From NCBI RefSeq assembly GCF_000006405.1, contig NW_003210538.1, forward strand, positions 34,624 through 98,623: a DNA stretch of 64,000 bases, written 5' to 3'. The position numbers and the translations under genes were made by a program. This stretch comes from Perkinsus marinus ATCC 50983. Lineage: Eukaryota > Perkinsozoa > Perkinsida > Perkinsidae. Shown here piece by piece: positions 12,001 through 25,100 of this stretch. A model generated the notes under the pieces. The model was not told where the DNA came from. It searched no databases and was given only the letters and a program-made list of their open reading frames with translations. Each line of letters starts with the position of its first letter. The first letter of the stretch is position 1.

Positions 12001-12736
12001 TGTGTGACCAACGCACTTGACGCCGCGTTTCATCATCCACCCGCTTAATGGCTCCTCCTATACGTCTCGCCCGCTCGCTCCGCCTGGCGGCAGAGCCAGC
12101 AACCTCGACGAACATGCCGAACACAACTGCCAGGCGGTCTTGTTACTCGAAACAAGAAGCCTTCTATGTCATTACCGCGCGCCACATAATTCAACATCGA
12201 TATGAGTCAGGCGATGCACTACATTTACAGAACAATTGTCAGTGGTTCAAGGTATTTACTCCTTGGCAAGGCACTTAGAATAGGTAAAAACAGCACGCAT
12301 GAATGCGACTCCCTCAGAGTTTCCAGCTTTGCACTGAGCCGTCTCTGGGCTTCCCCACGGCGTTGCGTCAGGATGTCGAATCACCGGCTGGACTGATCGC
12401 TCTACGGCCATCTGAGGAACCATGACTATCTAGACATGCCAACAAGATACCCTACCTGTCGTTTCAATGCCTCACTGTACCTGACACGCTGCTGCCCCCG
12501 AACATTCGACCGTCTGCTTCTGCGCAGATCGGCCCTCGGCCCACTCTCCTCTGAGAGCCTGATTGAGATGCTGACCCGCACATTCCGCTGGGATTCACAT
12601 CTACTCAGTGTCACAGCACGCCCCTTGGTCCAACCCTTCCCTTTTTCGTTTTCTGCTACGCTGGCCGTGAGATTCGGAGGTAGGTGACGGACATTCTCTA
12701 GACATTACGTGGCCTCTCCCAAAATCCATCCACTCA
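12001..12736. other. No supported gene
   Basis: Several 60-85-codon ORFs overlap on both strands here, but none shows a motif, hydrophobic pattern or splice-consistent extension that I can defend. It may hold the 5' UTR of the ZNHIT1-like gene and the 3' end of the next minus-strand gene. Confidence 0.4.
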
Positions 12737-13138
12737 TCAACGCAAGACGACAACAATGCATAATGCAGCATCGCAGCCTAATACACGCAGGACATGGCAA
12801 CCATCCGACAGTGCGGGCAGGCTTCCTGATGGAAGGATCCCGGGCAAGTTAGACATCATGCGGCCATATGCGAGTAGTGATGCAAGAGTCAGATTCTCGT
12901 CAACTACACTCTTAGGTATACCCTTCAGAAGCTCCTTATCGTACGGCTTATGCGATGTCGTTGATAAGAACCGTACACTGCCCACTGGATTCGGCCAAGT
13001 ACTGAGTGAACTAACCTGAGCAACTTCGTCGAGGACCATGTGCAATGCGAAACCTATCTCACTGGAACGAATGCCCGAAACAATAGAGTCGTTGCAGCTC
13101 GGGAGGAACAACAATCGGCTGCTGCTGAAGAAATACAA
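12737..13138 (-). CDS. Possible minus-strand exons, unrecognised
   Basis: A minus-strand open stretch has a plausible acceptor (tttcttcag, about 13122) and a donor after DEVAQ (about 13017). The segment GIRSSEIGFALHMVLDEVAQ vaguely resembles the end of an Sm1 motif, but no second Sm motif follows, so I do not call an LSm protein. The downstream part may be intron. Treat as a tentative coding region only. Confidence 0.2.
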   Translation of the reverse strand: MYFFSSSRLLFLPSCNDSIVSGIRSSEIGFALHMVLDEVAQVSSLSTWPNPVGSVRFLSTTSHKPYDKELLKGIPKSVVDENLTLASLLAYGRMMSNLPGILPSGSLPALSDGCHVLRVLGCDAALCIVVVLR

Positions 13139-13613
13139 GGTAATGTCACTGCCTCAAACATCTTAAAATAGCATTGAATGAAACTGAGAACTGATCATTC
13201 CCACAACGGGCTCCCATCCATAGAAAATCTCCATCGGTTGCAAGAGCCCGAGGGAAAGTCATTCAAACTGTCAAACAATACACGATCAGATTCATCGCAC
13301 TCAAAACGATTCGTCCTCATCCAGTTGGTCAGATCTACTTCACCTGATGCCAATCGCCAGCGACATGAATGAACACAAGGCAAATTTGAAGCCAGAAAAG
13401 TAACGTACGATTGCTGTTCACATCAACTTGACATCACCTGTCACGCTTGCGCTCAAGTCAGATGTATAAGAGTACCGAGAGGAGCTCGGACAGGTGGCTT
13501 CTGAGGAGGAATAACTCCATTGGGACACAACAACGTCTTAGGTCTTCGGACTGCTATTCAGTCCGCACAGCTCAGCGAATTTTCGTGAAAAAAAACTATC
13601 GACTGAATTTTCC

Positions 13614-13972
13614 CTAAGAGCACTGTAATATAAACATGTGCTTGAACAATGTAATCCTGACGCCCTCCAGACTCACATAATTATCATCCGAATTTTGCAG
13701 GTTACCGTCACCAACCGCCGTGGCATCCAAGTAGTCCTCTCCTCGCAGTATTTTCTCATCTTCCTCCCACCTCTGTCTGTTCTCTCGGATACGTTCACCA
13801 CGCATACTGTCGTACCTAACAGTAGCAACATTGTTGTCGTCCAAGCCGGACAGAACGACCCCAAGGGGCCCAGGAAGCTATACCTCTTCCTGCACTGTCG
13901 TAGCTCCTCATTGTGATGAGCCATCCAGCTTGCTACAGTAACACCATCATCCAGGTCCGCTGGTGTCGTCAA
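13614..13972 (-). CDS. Small charged protein, two exons, unrecognised
   Basis: The model is complement(13614..13815, 13884..13972), 96 residues. Exon 1 starts MTTPADLDDGVTVASWM and ends in ELRQCRK. A 68-nt GT..AG intron leads in frame to RYDSMRGERIRENRQRWEED. The central part is rich in Arg and Glu and could form a helix. The family is unknown. A stop codon in each intron frame and the clean junction favour this model over two separate ORFs. Further exons on either side are possible. Confidence 0.48.
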
Positions 13973-14051
13973 ACTCGGACTATTACGGCTATATCCACGA
14001 GAATCGCCTAAACCAGAAAATCACCGAGAGCAGCTCACGGTGAATCAGTGA

Positions 14052-14226
14052 TGGAAAATACGCATATGGTGAACTACTATATTGTTGACAATATGAAAAT
14101 TCCGATGAAATTTTGGGGAATATGTTGATTTCTTTACACTTCTACCCGCATTCACGTGTAAACTTCCATAACTAGTGAGGAAACTCCCGAGCTCAGCTGA
14201 GGAAAGCATCCATAAATTCCAACACA
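14052..14226 (-). repeat. Intron-type dispersed element, copy 2
   Basis: Minus orientation: TGTTGGAATTTATGG near one end, then CTCAGCTGAGCTCGGGAGTTT, then ATTTTCATATTGTCAAC and a short tail ending CATATGCGTATTTTCC. It aligns with the other four copies over its whole length. Neighbouring genes are on the minus strand, so the orientation again agrees. The host intron is not resolved here, and it could lie just beyond the 3' end of the next gene. Confidence 0.8.
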
Positions 14227-14325
14227 GCTAGAGTTTGCGTATTCACGACCACATCCTACTGCTTACATCCTGATACATACACCTCCGCCGTATCGATCTG
14301 TTGAATGTACTTCTTCTCAACCTTA

Positions 14326-17300
14326 TCACACGGTACGGTCAAGTACAGCTGACAACAGAGCGGTCAAAACTACAACAGCGTTCGCCCTAACATTGAGCCA
14401 CCGAAGACTACCTACCATATAGATTAGCCAAAGCCTAGAGGCCGCATAGTGCAGCTGAGAGTACCGCAGGAATGGTCGCCTATCCCAATTACTCATCTCT
14501 TCAGCCACGCACAATCGTACTGAAAATAGCCCGCGTACTACTACCATACCGCAAATGCAGCATCTTACTTCCGGCGAGATTCTCCCGTACTTCCACATGC
14601 AGAGGATTTGGGTAGCCAGCACTGACGTCAAAGAGAGGCTGGATGACCACACCGTCCTCCCGCACATCATCGCTGAATTTCTCCTCCACCAAAACATGCT
14701 GGAGTACGACCAACTTCGCGTAGTTAGCCGCGTTAATGCCGTAAACAACTTTGAGGATATTTGGATGACAGAGAACCGAGGTGAGGAACTGCCTTATAGC
14801 CTTCGGACCCTCTGAGCCGTTGAAGGACTGATCTGTACTGATGATACGATTCACCATTATCAAAAACCTGTTACAGAGAACAACAATATCAAAGCCCCAA
14901 AGGGCTACAGCGACCCTACACTTTCGTTGAAGTAGCAATCCCTATAATAGCCGGCGCCGGTCGCTCCAGGAAGAGGGAGATGTCACAGCGGAAGAACACA
15001 TCAAAAGCGATAGAACGGTATGGTGACTGAGACTAGACAATACCGCTACACCGAGGGCTACATAGGGCTATACCTCTCCAGGTTGGAATGTGGTGAGAAT
15101 TTCCTCCAACTCCCTGAGCCTGTGGATGCTCTCGATCATATGCACAGCATAGGCATCGGGAGAGGACAGATCATCCATGTCTACTCCTGAAAGATATCGA
15201 CCAGCGTAAAGTCGTCACTCCCCCGTTCAACAATGCAGTTGTAACAGGGTAACAAGAACGTACACGATGTATTCGCACATAGAGGCGTCAAGAACATGAC
15301 ACAAATACTACAGTACAATACGTACTGTTACTATCACTATAACATAGCCCTGCTATACTGTATATACTACGACGATAAACACCTTCAATGAGGCGATTCA
15401 AGGACCGGCACATTAGCCTGACTATGTCATTATTATTACCTGGAGGATCGATGTACATAGGAAGCCAGAAGTACTTGTCATTGGTCTCATCACACTCCTC
15501 ACTCAATGGGCCGAACACGTCCTGATAGTTACCTGGATCTCCACAGCCGTACTTCATAATGGAGAGGTAGTACTCAAGTGCCTACTAAGGCAATCACGTA
15601 ACCACGCTGAGAATCGACTATTTACAGGATTCTCGCCAACATCCCTCCCCACGGCACGACGCAGCTCTGAGTTTGCCAGGAGCAGCTGAGCTTGCGACGC
15701 CGCATCCCCCATATGGCCGTACTTATTAAATGCCCCCCGTAGTAGCTTCTCATCGTCACCTACGAGTGCTACCCTCAGCACACTACCGGTCAGTGGCCTC
15801 ACCGAAGAAGTCTATGATGTCATCAGCCGTCATGTTGAAGGAGGCGATCATGTCCAGCATCCACCCTCTCCGCAACTTGGAATAAAACTGGTCAACATCG
15901 TCCGTACGGAACTCCGAGGGATCATCAGGACTCGACATCTCCGTAATGTCGAAGTTGAACTGAAAGTGAACACTAGCAACAGTGCCGGACCTCTCTTGTC
16001 CAGGTCCACATTTCCACCACACTCATTAATCCTATTCAAAACCAACACCACTGGCCCGATAAGCTCCCCTCGAAGACCATCAGCATAGACATAAAAGGCA
16101 AAACATAAGCCTACCGCAATGCATGCTTGTTCCACATCCTTCTGCGAGGGCTCTATAGCATTACTCCTATCCTTACCACTCACTGCTCCCTTCTTCCTGC
16201 TATTGTGTTCAAACCTATCCACCATAAACTTGCCACCATCGATGAGGCAGTAAACCCACATATGTTGTTTAATCAGGTATAGGACACAGCGCTTCTGAAA
16301 AGCTGAGCCGTGCTCCACCCGCTTCAGAAGTGGCATCAACGAAGTCCTCAAACGGCTCCAAGAGTCCCCCTTCTTACCAAAACGATGCACAAAATCGATC
16401 TCAGGCACAATGCACCTGATAGGCAGAGGCATTCACCGAAAAGCCGAGCCTCCACATCAACCCACCAGGCACCGAGCTCATTGATGACCTTCACAAAGGA
16501 GTCGCCATCGAGATTAGACTGGCTCGATGATGACACCTCGTTCTGGTCTGACTTGAGAACCTATTAGCATACGGTTACAGTCGGTCAAGACCATATAAAT
16601 ACTCCTTATACCACATATGCTACAACTAGCAGTATCACTTAAGTTATAGTTGTAACATGGGCGGTAAGATGAATATGACTGATGAAGTGATTATCCATCA
16701 TAGGCTTATATCAGTGTAAGTCGTCGAACTTCGAAAGTGAGTAAATTTAAATCGCCATTGCCGTATAATTTTAAAACATACGAACATCGCTACATTAAGA
16801 AAAGTCCATAACCCTAGTAAAGTGATAACTCTTTTGAGGACCCATAGAATGCCCAACACTGAGTTCCGCAACCCGACTAATCACAACGAGTATTAAAGTC
16901 AATTATTACCATTTTGATTCTCTCATGTATCGGAGTCTTCTCCTTCAGCACCTCAGGGGAGTAATCTGCCGCCAGAGCAGAGGCCTCCTCCTGTACTGTT
17001 ATCTTTATGTTAGTAACCATTCTATCACCATACCTACACCAAGTACCATCCTTCCATGTAACAACACCGCCTTACGCATGCAGGACTATCGTCCAGAGTC
17101 GCAAGTCTATAGCATACCATCGCTTGAGGACACCACAGCCCTCGATGAAGCGATGGAACCTGCCGGCCATCAACTATCAGCCCAGAAATTTATCCCCTTT
17201 TTCCTACGCCCTCGTATTTTTGAGGCTCTTCTTGACATCCCTAATACCCTCGTACTGACCTGACCATCATCACCCTACCTCCAGCAGAATGCATTGGAGC

Positions 17301-17423
17301 ACACCTACCAAACTTCCCCTGGATGTACCCTCGTACAACAGCCAATAGAGAGTTGGCGATGTAAAAGGGATTCTCCCAGTCTACCGTCAACATGGCCAGA
17401 GTATTCGGAATTCTCAAAACCAT
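14326..17423 (-). CDS. Large multi-exon protein, unrecognised (boundaries approximate)
   Basis: Minus-strand exons chain through short introns. They include YEGIRDVKKSLKNTRA joined to LMAGRFHRFIEGCGVLKRW, then KITVQEEASALAADYSPEVL, then a long exon (about 16432-16000) with FGKKGDSWSRLRTSLMPLL and CVLYLIKQHMWVYCLID. Later pieces are DDVDQFYSKLRRGWMLDMIA, FGPLSEECDETNDKYFWLPM, VHMIESIHRLRELEEILTTF and FLTSVLCHPNILK. The composition (Leu-rich, amphipathic, with few low-complexity runs) suggests a folded alpha-helical repeat protein of several hundred residues. I cannot name the family. Start and stop are uncertain, and the span may contain two genes. Confidence 0.4.
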
Positions 17424-17502
17424 GCCTCTAATCTGATCATAACTACATTGATACCAACGCTGAAAGCCATCCCTAAACCTCCCTCTCTCCGACGAGGGAC
17501 AC

Positions 17503-19140
17503 TCAGCTTACCCTCTCGAGGACCTCATCATTTTGCTGTCCCCCGTTGGAGGCTATGGCACAGGCCGTCTCCTCTGCCCGACGAATAAGCTGACGACTCT
17601 GCTCCTTCTGGTAACTGTCGAGTTCCCTCTCCTCCTTGCCGCCCACAATAAACTGTATTCCCCGCACATACCTATACCATACCAAAGTCACTAATTTGCC
17701 ACAAGGATGGTATATAGGAAAATGCCCACGCATCATAGTCACCAATGGCGAGCTTTTCGATGCAGCTGTCGACCGTGACCTCCTCCCCTTCAATAGCCGA
17801 GGACATACAAGCGACCGACACACGACTACTAGAGTGAGATGAACCACATCCAAGCTCAACAGGAGATGTATAGAGAGAAACCATTCATTAAGGAGGCAAT
17901 CACAGTCAACAAAACTCCAGGTAGAAGTTACCACTGCAATATTGGTCGTAGTCGTCGTGGAGGTTCGAGGTCCAACACGGCGGTCGGGACCCAACCCACG
18001 ATGCCGTCCTTATTCACCAGAGTCCAACCGCAGTTATCCTCGTCCAGCTCCGTGAGTAGGACCTCATCACCGACCCCCACGGACAGCTAACATCACCAAT
18101 GAGCCCTCATATAAGGCGATCCTTTCATCCAATGATAATCACAAACGATCCATGACGCTTAAGCTCAACACTGCAGAGCTAATTGGGCATGGCAGTGTGC
18201 ATGAAGTAATTGTCAACATTTTCCCATGCTATTGCGACGTTTGGAAAACAGAGATGAGATTTGCTCCTCGCCAAGCCTACCTGATTGTCATGCTCTCCAA
18301 GATCTGGAGTGTAGGAGCTCTTGACCATCACTGGATGGCCCACCCCTGGCCTCGATCCTGGTCCCTCCGTCCTCTCCGGGCACTGATCATTGCAATTCTC
18401 CGCATGCTGCTGTAACGAATCTAGTTCGGCTACGTCTCGCACTTGTGAACAGATAGTCCTACCCTCATCTGGGAACTTGGCATGACACATCGGGCAGCAG
18501 CCATCCGGTACAGAGTCGGCCTGGCGGTCATCTTCCCATTGTTGGATCTATAAAAAGAAGCGCCTCTCCCTCGCCATATACCACTCCTTCCCCAGCTAGC
18601 CCCACATTCAACGATGCACCAAGATGCTCTACTACCAATAGCAATAGCTAAGCTCAACCGCTTGCCAACGATAGTCTATCAGTACGCCCATTCCTATTAC
18701 ACTCCGCAAGGCTTCCACATGAGGACTGCATAGAGACGATACAGAGTCCATCAGGGGAGGTCCCATCGACCTTGGCGGACTGGGTGGTCCAGGAAGCATG
18801 TCTCGATCATCTGGCGTGAGAACCTGGCACACATACACTTCGCATATCCCTATCACTGAGGTAATGTGAATAACAAGACTATCAACCATAGAAAGGTCCA
18901 CTCTTCCGCACTCACCGGCGTTGTTGCATTATACCTCTGACCATGGTCAGACGAGCTCGCTGACTTCCTATCGAAACTAATTAAGTCATCCTGTGCGGAC
19001 CTCCAAGGGGCAGGGCGATCGAGGCCCTCGAGGCCCCAGAGCATCCTAGGATGAGGTTCCACCACAGGTGCATACTCCAAATGGTAGGTACGGGTAACCA
19101 CATCTCGCAACGCAGTGATGCTCCTTATACAAAACAAGTA
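17503..19140 (-). CDS. Multi-exon protein with zinc-binding motif and SH3-like segment, unrecognised
   Basis: Minus-strand fragments share one direction. About 19100-18900 reads YHLEYAPVVEPHPRMLWGLE. About 18500-18380 gives CCPMCHAKFPDEG, then ELDSLQQHAENC, a CxxC...H...C arrangement like small ubiquitin-binding-type or TAX1BP1-type fingers. About 18065-17960 gives LSVGVGDEVLLTELD, GWTLVNKDGIVGWVPTAVL, which has the SH3 pattern (hydrophobic GD turn, the GW pair, the G-WVP end). The final ORF ends LERVS at 17503 after a Glu/Gln-rich helix. An adaptor protein is the simplest reading, but the join between the zinc and SH3-like parts is not resolved by me. Confidence 0.38.
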
Positions 19141-19199
19141 CAGTTAACATAACACCAGCGGACCCCCTTCCCTTACTCTTGTCGACTCTCGTCCAACCG

Positions 19200-19970
19200 T
19201 AGACGTTCCTGCTGCCGCTCGGCCCTCAACGCCCTGAGCTCCTTCACGGACATCTTTCCAACATCCCCCTTCGTTAGGCTAAGACCCACCAGCAAGTCAA
19301 TCTCTCAGCCAGTGGATCGCCCCTCACCCCCTGTACGGATTCTCTATTGGAAGGTCAAAGGGGATTGAGACCACCTGCTCGGCATCATCCAGGAACACAA
19401 TCCTATGTAGCAACAACATGATTCCAGACCACTGACTACCACTCCTACTACCACCTCCGTTCAGTAGCCTCGAACCAGAACTTGGGCATTTCTCGATGGC
19501 CCAAGACAGGTCGAACATACCACGGAGCCTACAAAGACCTCCACGGCTCTCTGTCCAGTGCCCTCTCCCCCTACTGATCTTGACTTGGTGAATCTATCCC
19601 GACTCTCCCGCACTTGCTGGATGTCATCTCGATAGGTCCGCCCTTCATGGGCCCACCGTACGGACCCATCCCCAGGGCGTTGCGTATCGTAGCGAGACTC
19701 AGCTGGAAGGCGGTCACGGTCACTCCAGCGGCGGGACTCGACCCAGTGGGGCTCCTAATCAATAGAGGTGCTCAGCCGGACGACGTTCACCACACATTGC
19801 CACCTCGCGTGCATGATGCATCCATTGCCTCCTATAACCGTCAGAGTGCTGATGAGACTCCGGCCTCGCAGGTGGCACAGCCTAACCACGCCTCTCCACC
19901 AGGCCTGCCATCATCACACCACCTCACCCTCCTCGTGGGGTCATCAACCAAGTCCTCAGAGTAGTAGTAC
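19200..19970 (-). CDS. Minus-strand exon fragments, charged low-complexity
   Basis: The reading RRWSDRDRLPAESRYD, YRDDIQQVRESRDRF (about 19740-19560) and MSVKELRALRAERQQERLRL (about 19260-19180) is open, strongly charged and on the same strand as its neighbours. It could be the 3' part of the CCCH/Gln-rich gene upstream or the 5' part of the SH3-like gene downstream. The family is unknown and the exon borders are not determined. Confidence 0.25.
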
Positions 19971-20224
19971 GCCCCATCATGCTGCTGCCTCGACTCATTA
20001 TCGCGCATCTTCCTCAAACTCTCATCAACTACAGCCGAATGGTAGACTCACTTGACTGAGGGTTCGACAAGGGTCAGGTCCAAAGTCTTCCCTTCTCGAG
20101 GCACGCAGACCACCACCACCACGTTGAGATCTCCACTCTAAACACCGTACACTCCTTGTAAAACAGCCTGCAGCGTCATGAGCCTACCGGAATCCTCCCA
20201 AAGTGCCCCTGCCTGCCCTCTCGA

Positions 20225-20326
20225 GTGGCCATCATAGCCAACATAGGGAACCCTAAACAGGAGCAAGCTTGGACAATACCCTCAAAGCCTGAAACACATA
20301 CATGTGGACATCATTATCAATTTGAG

Positions 20327-20357
<31 letters not shown>

Positions 20358-22023
20358 ATATTCCCCTGCATAGTGAGCCTGCTCTCTGCTACCTTGGACC
20401 GGCTGAAACCCCACACCATCACCCCCTTCTCAACAACCTCACCCTACCGGCTGCTCTTGCCCTCGATTCATACCCGCCCCCACCATATGTTCATATCCTA
20501 TTATTAGAGACCTTGGCTCCTGCGGAGGAGCCTAATCCATACCACACCTTTCCCACATCATCACAAACTTATCACCTGCTGCGCCACCTGACCTTGCTCT
20601 TGTCCATACCCTTGACCATCAGGATGCTGCATGACCCCCCGCAGAGAGGCCATGCCAACATGCCCAGTAAGAGGCGACCGAACATCCCCTTGATACCCAC
20701 GACCCTCAGGCTGTACACGAGTAGCCAACTCCAACTCACAAGCCAAGTGCCATTACCTGCCCTCTAGGGTACTGGTCGGGGTAGGTATCCTCATACCCTT
20801 CCGGTTGCTGCTGCTGCTGCGGACTATCACCCTCCACATGTCGCTCCTGATCCAAGACGTAAGTCAGGCGGTAGTCCTGATTTGCATCACCCTGGTCAAC
20901 CCTTCCTCCGGACCAACAACAGCATTCAGCATCAAATCTCGCCCTTCGTTCCTTTGCTGTTCCAGCTGCCGACAATATCTCCCTCTATAATTAAGTCCCT
21001 ACCTTATGCTGGAGCATGGTCCACTCCTGTTTTAGATGTTCCAGACTGGGCTGTTGATCCAGTGCCAGGCCTTTACCAGCCAACAGCTCTTTTCCTATAC
21101 CTGTTAGAGCCCGCCAAAGAGCCTGTGGACATCCGAAACTACACTACCTTGTGTATAGGGAGCGCACGCCTGAGCTTGTCGCTGGCCCGAAGCCTTACCA
21201 TGCGAGGAGGTGCCCTGGTCTTGGAACATAGGTAGGAGATCCGTCGCATTACCACGGGTCCTGATAGACAATGCATGCCAACCTCACGACTGCTTTCCTG
21301 CGCACCTCTCCTCCGGATGACCATCACCCAGGTTCAAATCTTCCCGGCAGGATCCCTTGCCCTTACCGCCCTTATACGCCCCTTTGCCATCATCAAACGT
21401 GCCTCTACTTCCTTTATCATCCCCTCCCTCGCCACAGTTCTCACGCCTCCCTTTCCATTCACTATAGCCGTTAATTATGGGACTAGGGGCTGAGCCCTTA
21501 GGGGCCACAGGGACAGAGTTGCCACCCCTGGAAGAGAAAACCACCATTACAAGGCGATCAACTGTGTATGCACACAGTCAGCACCTTCCCCTCCAAGTGC
21601 TCAATCCACTAGGACAGGATTGTTGGACCGATGGGGTCGTCGTCGGCATCTTGGGACTAACACGAAGAGCAACACATGCGGTATGTGTTCCGAGCACAAC
21701 CTTACAATAGCTAGCAAGTTCTAGTTTCAAAAACCAAACATCCGCGCAAATCGTCGAGAAGAAAACCGTCTCAGCATCAGTCTAATCCACCGCATTAGAA
21801 AATTTCTCACTACAACGTCATGGTATATACCATAAACCAGAAGAAATTTGGACACTTGATCTTCCCCAGATGCTACCCGTGACGTCAGTACTACCACTAA
21901 CGACCACCCCGATTGAGCGTACATGTTGTGGTTATACTGGCAGGCCATCCATTGGGAACAGTGTCCGGTCTCTCTAAGCTCCGGACATATCACACGAGAC
22001 CGATGGATACTCGGTGCCGCCAT
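20225..22023 (-). CDS. CCCH zinc-finger protein with Gly/Gln-rich tail (3' limit uncertain)
   Basis: The ATG at 22023 opens MAAPSIHRSR, then CPELRETGHCSQWMACQYNH, whose spacing C-x8-C-x5-C-x3-H is the CCCH finger typical of RNA-binding proteins. After an intron ending ttctcttccag (about 21534) comes a Gly/Lys-rich exon (GAYKGGKGKG). Later exons are ELLAGKGLALDQQPSLEHLK joined through a 37-nt intron to LEQQRNEGRDLMLNAVVG, then ERHVEGDSPQQQQQPEGYED and PEGRGYQGDVRSPLTGHVG. A run of about ten CAA codons (20328-20357) follows. Introns of about 37-46 nt fit the rest of the window. I infer a nuclear or cytoplasmic mRNA-binding protein. The gene may continue below 20225. Confidence 0.5.
20328..20357. 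repeat. TTG/CAA trinucleotide microsatellite, 10 units
   Basis: Ten uninterrupted TTG units on the plus strand read as (CAA)10 on the minus strand, encoding a polyglutamine stretch if the surrounding exon (EYQQQ...SQIDND) is coding. Confidence 0.9.
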
Positions 22024-22142
22024 GGCAAAAACTGATCACCCCATTAAACGAGAACTTGAACCCAACACATTCATGACCAACTTGTGCAAAGCACCACACC
22101 CTTCCCATGCCCCACATCACTTCACTATCACAACAGCTACGC

Positions 22143-25100
22143 CTAAGAGCTGGGCCTCAACCAGATAGGACCACCACTGCTATTCGAGAAGCGTATGTCT
22201 ATGATGCTCCCAAAGACTAGGGAAATGATGGCCGACAGCTTCACTAGAATATTCAGGCTAGGCCCCGAGGTGTCTTTCAGTGGATCTCCCACAGTGTCGC
22301 CTGTCACAGCGTGCTTATGTGCAGCGCTGCCTTTGCCGTGTTCAGGGCCAAGACCACCGGACTCGATAAACCTGCCCAAGACGTAAAACAACCCAGGATG
22401 TGCGTCCCTACTTCTTAGCATTGTCCCATGCCCCGCCAGTATTGGACATAGAGATGGCCATCTGCACTCCAGAACTGAGCGCCCCAACGAGAAGGCCAGC
22501 AGTAGCATTCTTCCCACACAGTATACCAAACACCAGAGGAGATAAGATCACCAATGCCCCGGGTAAGATCATCTCCTTCAGGCTGGCCGAAGTTGAGATT
22601 GATATACAGCGTGTGTAACTGACAAGCACAGCAGCGTTGGCTTCATCCTCTTCCCCATAGAGGGGCCAATGACATCCTCAACCCCATGACCAATGGGAAA
22701 AGTGTATACCATGGTCACCTTGAAAGCAGTGTGAGGAAATATGCACATGGCCAACTACATGCGTCGGTGACAATATGAAAATTTTGAGGGAATTCCGGTT
22801 GGTTCCTGTATACTTCTACCAGAATTCGCAAGCAAACTTTTGTAATTAGTGGAGAAACTCCCGAGCTCAGCTGCGAAAGTGCGACCGTATATTCCAATAC
22901 AGCCTCCAACAGCACTCTAACCTACTCAGGGGGTGCCTCGCCGTTGATGATCTTAGGGAACTGCCTCATACACTCGTCCACCATGTCCGTAGCGGCCTTC
23001 CCCACGGACTTCATAGTCAGCGCCGAGAAGGCATACGGCATCATAGCGCCGTACAATATCCCAGCAAAGGTCCACGCATTCAATACATTAACCTACATAC
23101 CACTCCTTTTCCACATCACGGTTAAGACCCCCCACCTTGTCAATATTAGCCCTAGTGCAAAAGGCGCCGAACAAGGCCAATGCCACCAAGGCCGCGCCCC
23201 CTATCGCAAACCCCTTGCCTACTGCAGCTGTGGTATTGCCAGCAGCATCCAAGGCGTCTGTCCGTCGCCTGCTCATTACACTGGCCATCCTCAAAGGCAC
23301 CAAGACCTTCCTACCTGATAGATGGGCCGAGATTAGACATCTCAGCTATGCCTCCAGCATTGTCAGCTATTGGACCGTAGGCATCTATTGCCAGCCCTAC
23401 ACATAATGTAGAAAGCATACCTAAGCAGAGGCAACAGTAGAGTGAGAAGGAGCAGCTAAGACAGTCTTCACCTAGGGCAGCCAAGGCGATCCCGTACATA
23501 CCACAGAACTCATGTGACACCAGTATGGTGACACTGAGGGCCAGGACGGGCACGATAGTAGAGAGGTAACTAAGACGTGATCCCAATACAGCAGCCGTGT
23601 CACCATGCAACGTGTCACCCCAGAGCCAGGCCGTATATGATGCCAGTAGCGGCAGAGGTCCTTTGACTGCGAGCTATGTCCCTCACTGGGCCGTAGCTAT
23701 GACTCGTGAAGTACCTATGATAGCATGTAGCTTCCTGATACCACACCATGCCTACTCTGTGACCAACCCCACGAGGAGACCCGACCATAGGCCCATTATG
23801 ACCGATACCATACAGGCGTACCTTACAAGGATAGCCATGCCTGGATAAAGAGGATACCCCCTCCCCACTACTACCATTCGACCATCTTCCCTGCATCTTC
23901 TTCCTTAAGACTCCGAGGCAGCAAAGGAGACCGAATACCAACCATGAACTCTTGTGGTAAACACACGTAGGAGAGACCAACAATAGCTGGTGTCATCAAC
24001 AAGGTCGAGACGAACAGTAAGGCCCTGACCACACTCAACTCAGTGCCCCCCCAAGAACCCTTCGCTACTACTTCAATGACCGTTCAATGCATTCAATGTC
24101 CTTAACAGGCGTGATAAGGGGGACCACTAGTACTGTCATCCAACTCACAAATATACCTAGTATCATACCATTATCACAGAAAGCAGAGCTATACAGTAGT
24201 CTCACCCAATGAGGAGATAAGCAACGGGTACATTATCGGAGCTTCGTAGATATCGAGATGAGACAATGTAGAACTGAAACAACCCCCTCAAAGGCCGCCT
24301 TATAAGCTTCACGTACTTCCCAATCAGTACGAAAGCAGCACATGTCGCCTCAGCGAAGGAACCGAACAAGTCAGCGCCCATGCCAGCGATATCGCCAACG
24401 TTGTCGCCTGTAAACAGGGCAGGGCCCTATGGGACAATAATGCTCCTACTAAACCTACCAACATTATCTGCAATACAAGCCGGGTTGCGTGGGTCGTCCT
24501 CGTCCATACCATATTCATTCTTTCCTACCATAACACGAGCACATCATTCATATGCTCGAAAGGCTGAAGTACCGCTTAGATCCGCCCCGACATCAGCTGC
24601 CTTAGTATAGATACCTCCGCCGACTCGAGCGAAGAGGGCTATAGAGGAGCCTCCTAAACCGTACCTTACCCCAATAAGGAAGTACCCCAGCTGACCACGA
24701 GAAACAACGAGGGCATTGCAACTACCCAGCAAGGGCCTCAAATAGTATGCTCGGTCCGTCATAGCTGTTTCCTGAATTCTCAAACTTCATTATCGTATTA
24801 AGCAGTGCTACGAGGGCGAAAACAGTGAGTACCCCAAGACTGAAAAAACAGCGTAGACCACATCCAGGTGTTGGCCCTATTACCTCACTAGGGTGAAGCC
24901 CATCACTGACCCTCCTCGTATAGCTACCTCATAGCCCTTCCGCAGCCTCTTCCAACATTCATGAGCAGTACGGACCTTTAGGAGACTGCAAGGAAGGTGG
25001 GCCTAGTATAAGGACTACTTACGTTGCAGAAGACTGCGGTCCGCATGCCTATGAAGCCCGCGAGGCAGCTAGTTATGGCGCCGACCAAAAAGGACAGAGC

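Noticed and set aside
12950-13138. LSm-like protein from GFALHMVLDEVAQ
   Set aside because: No second Sm motif, no proper spacing, and neighbouring exons do not fit.
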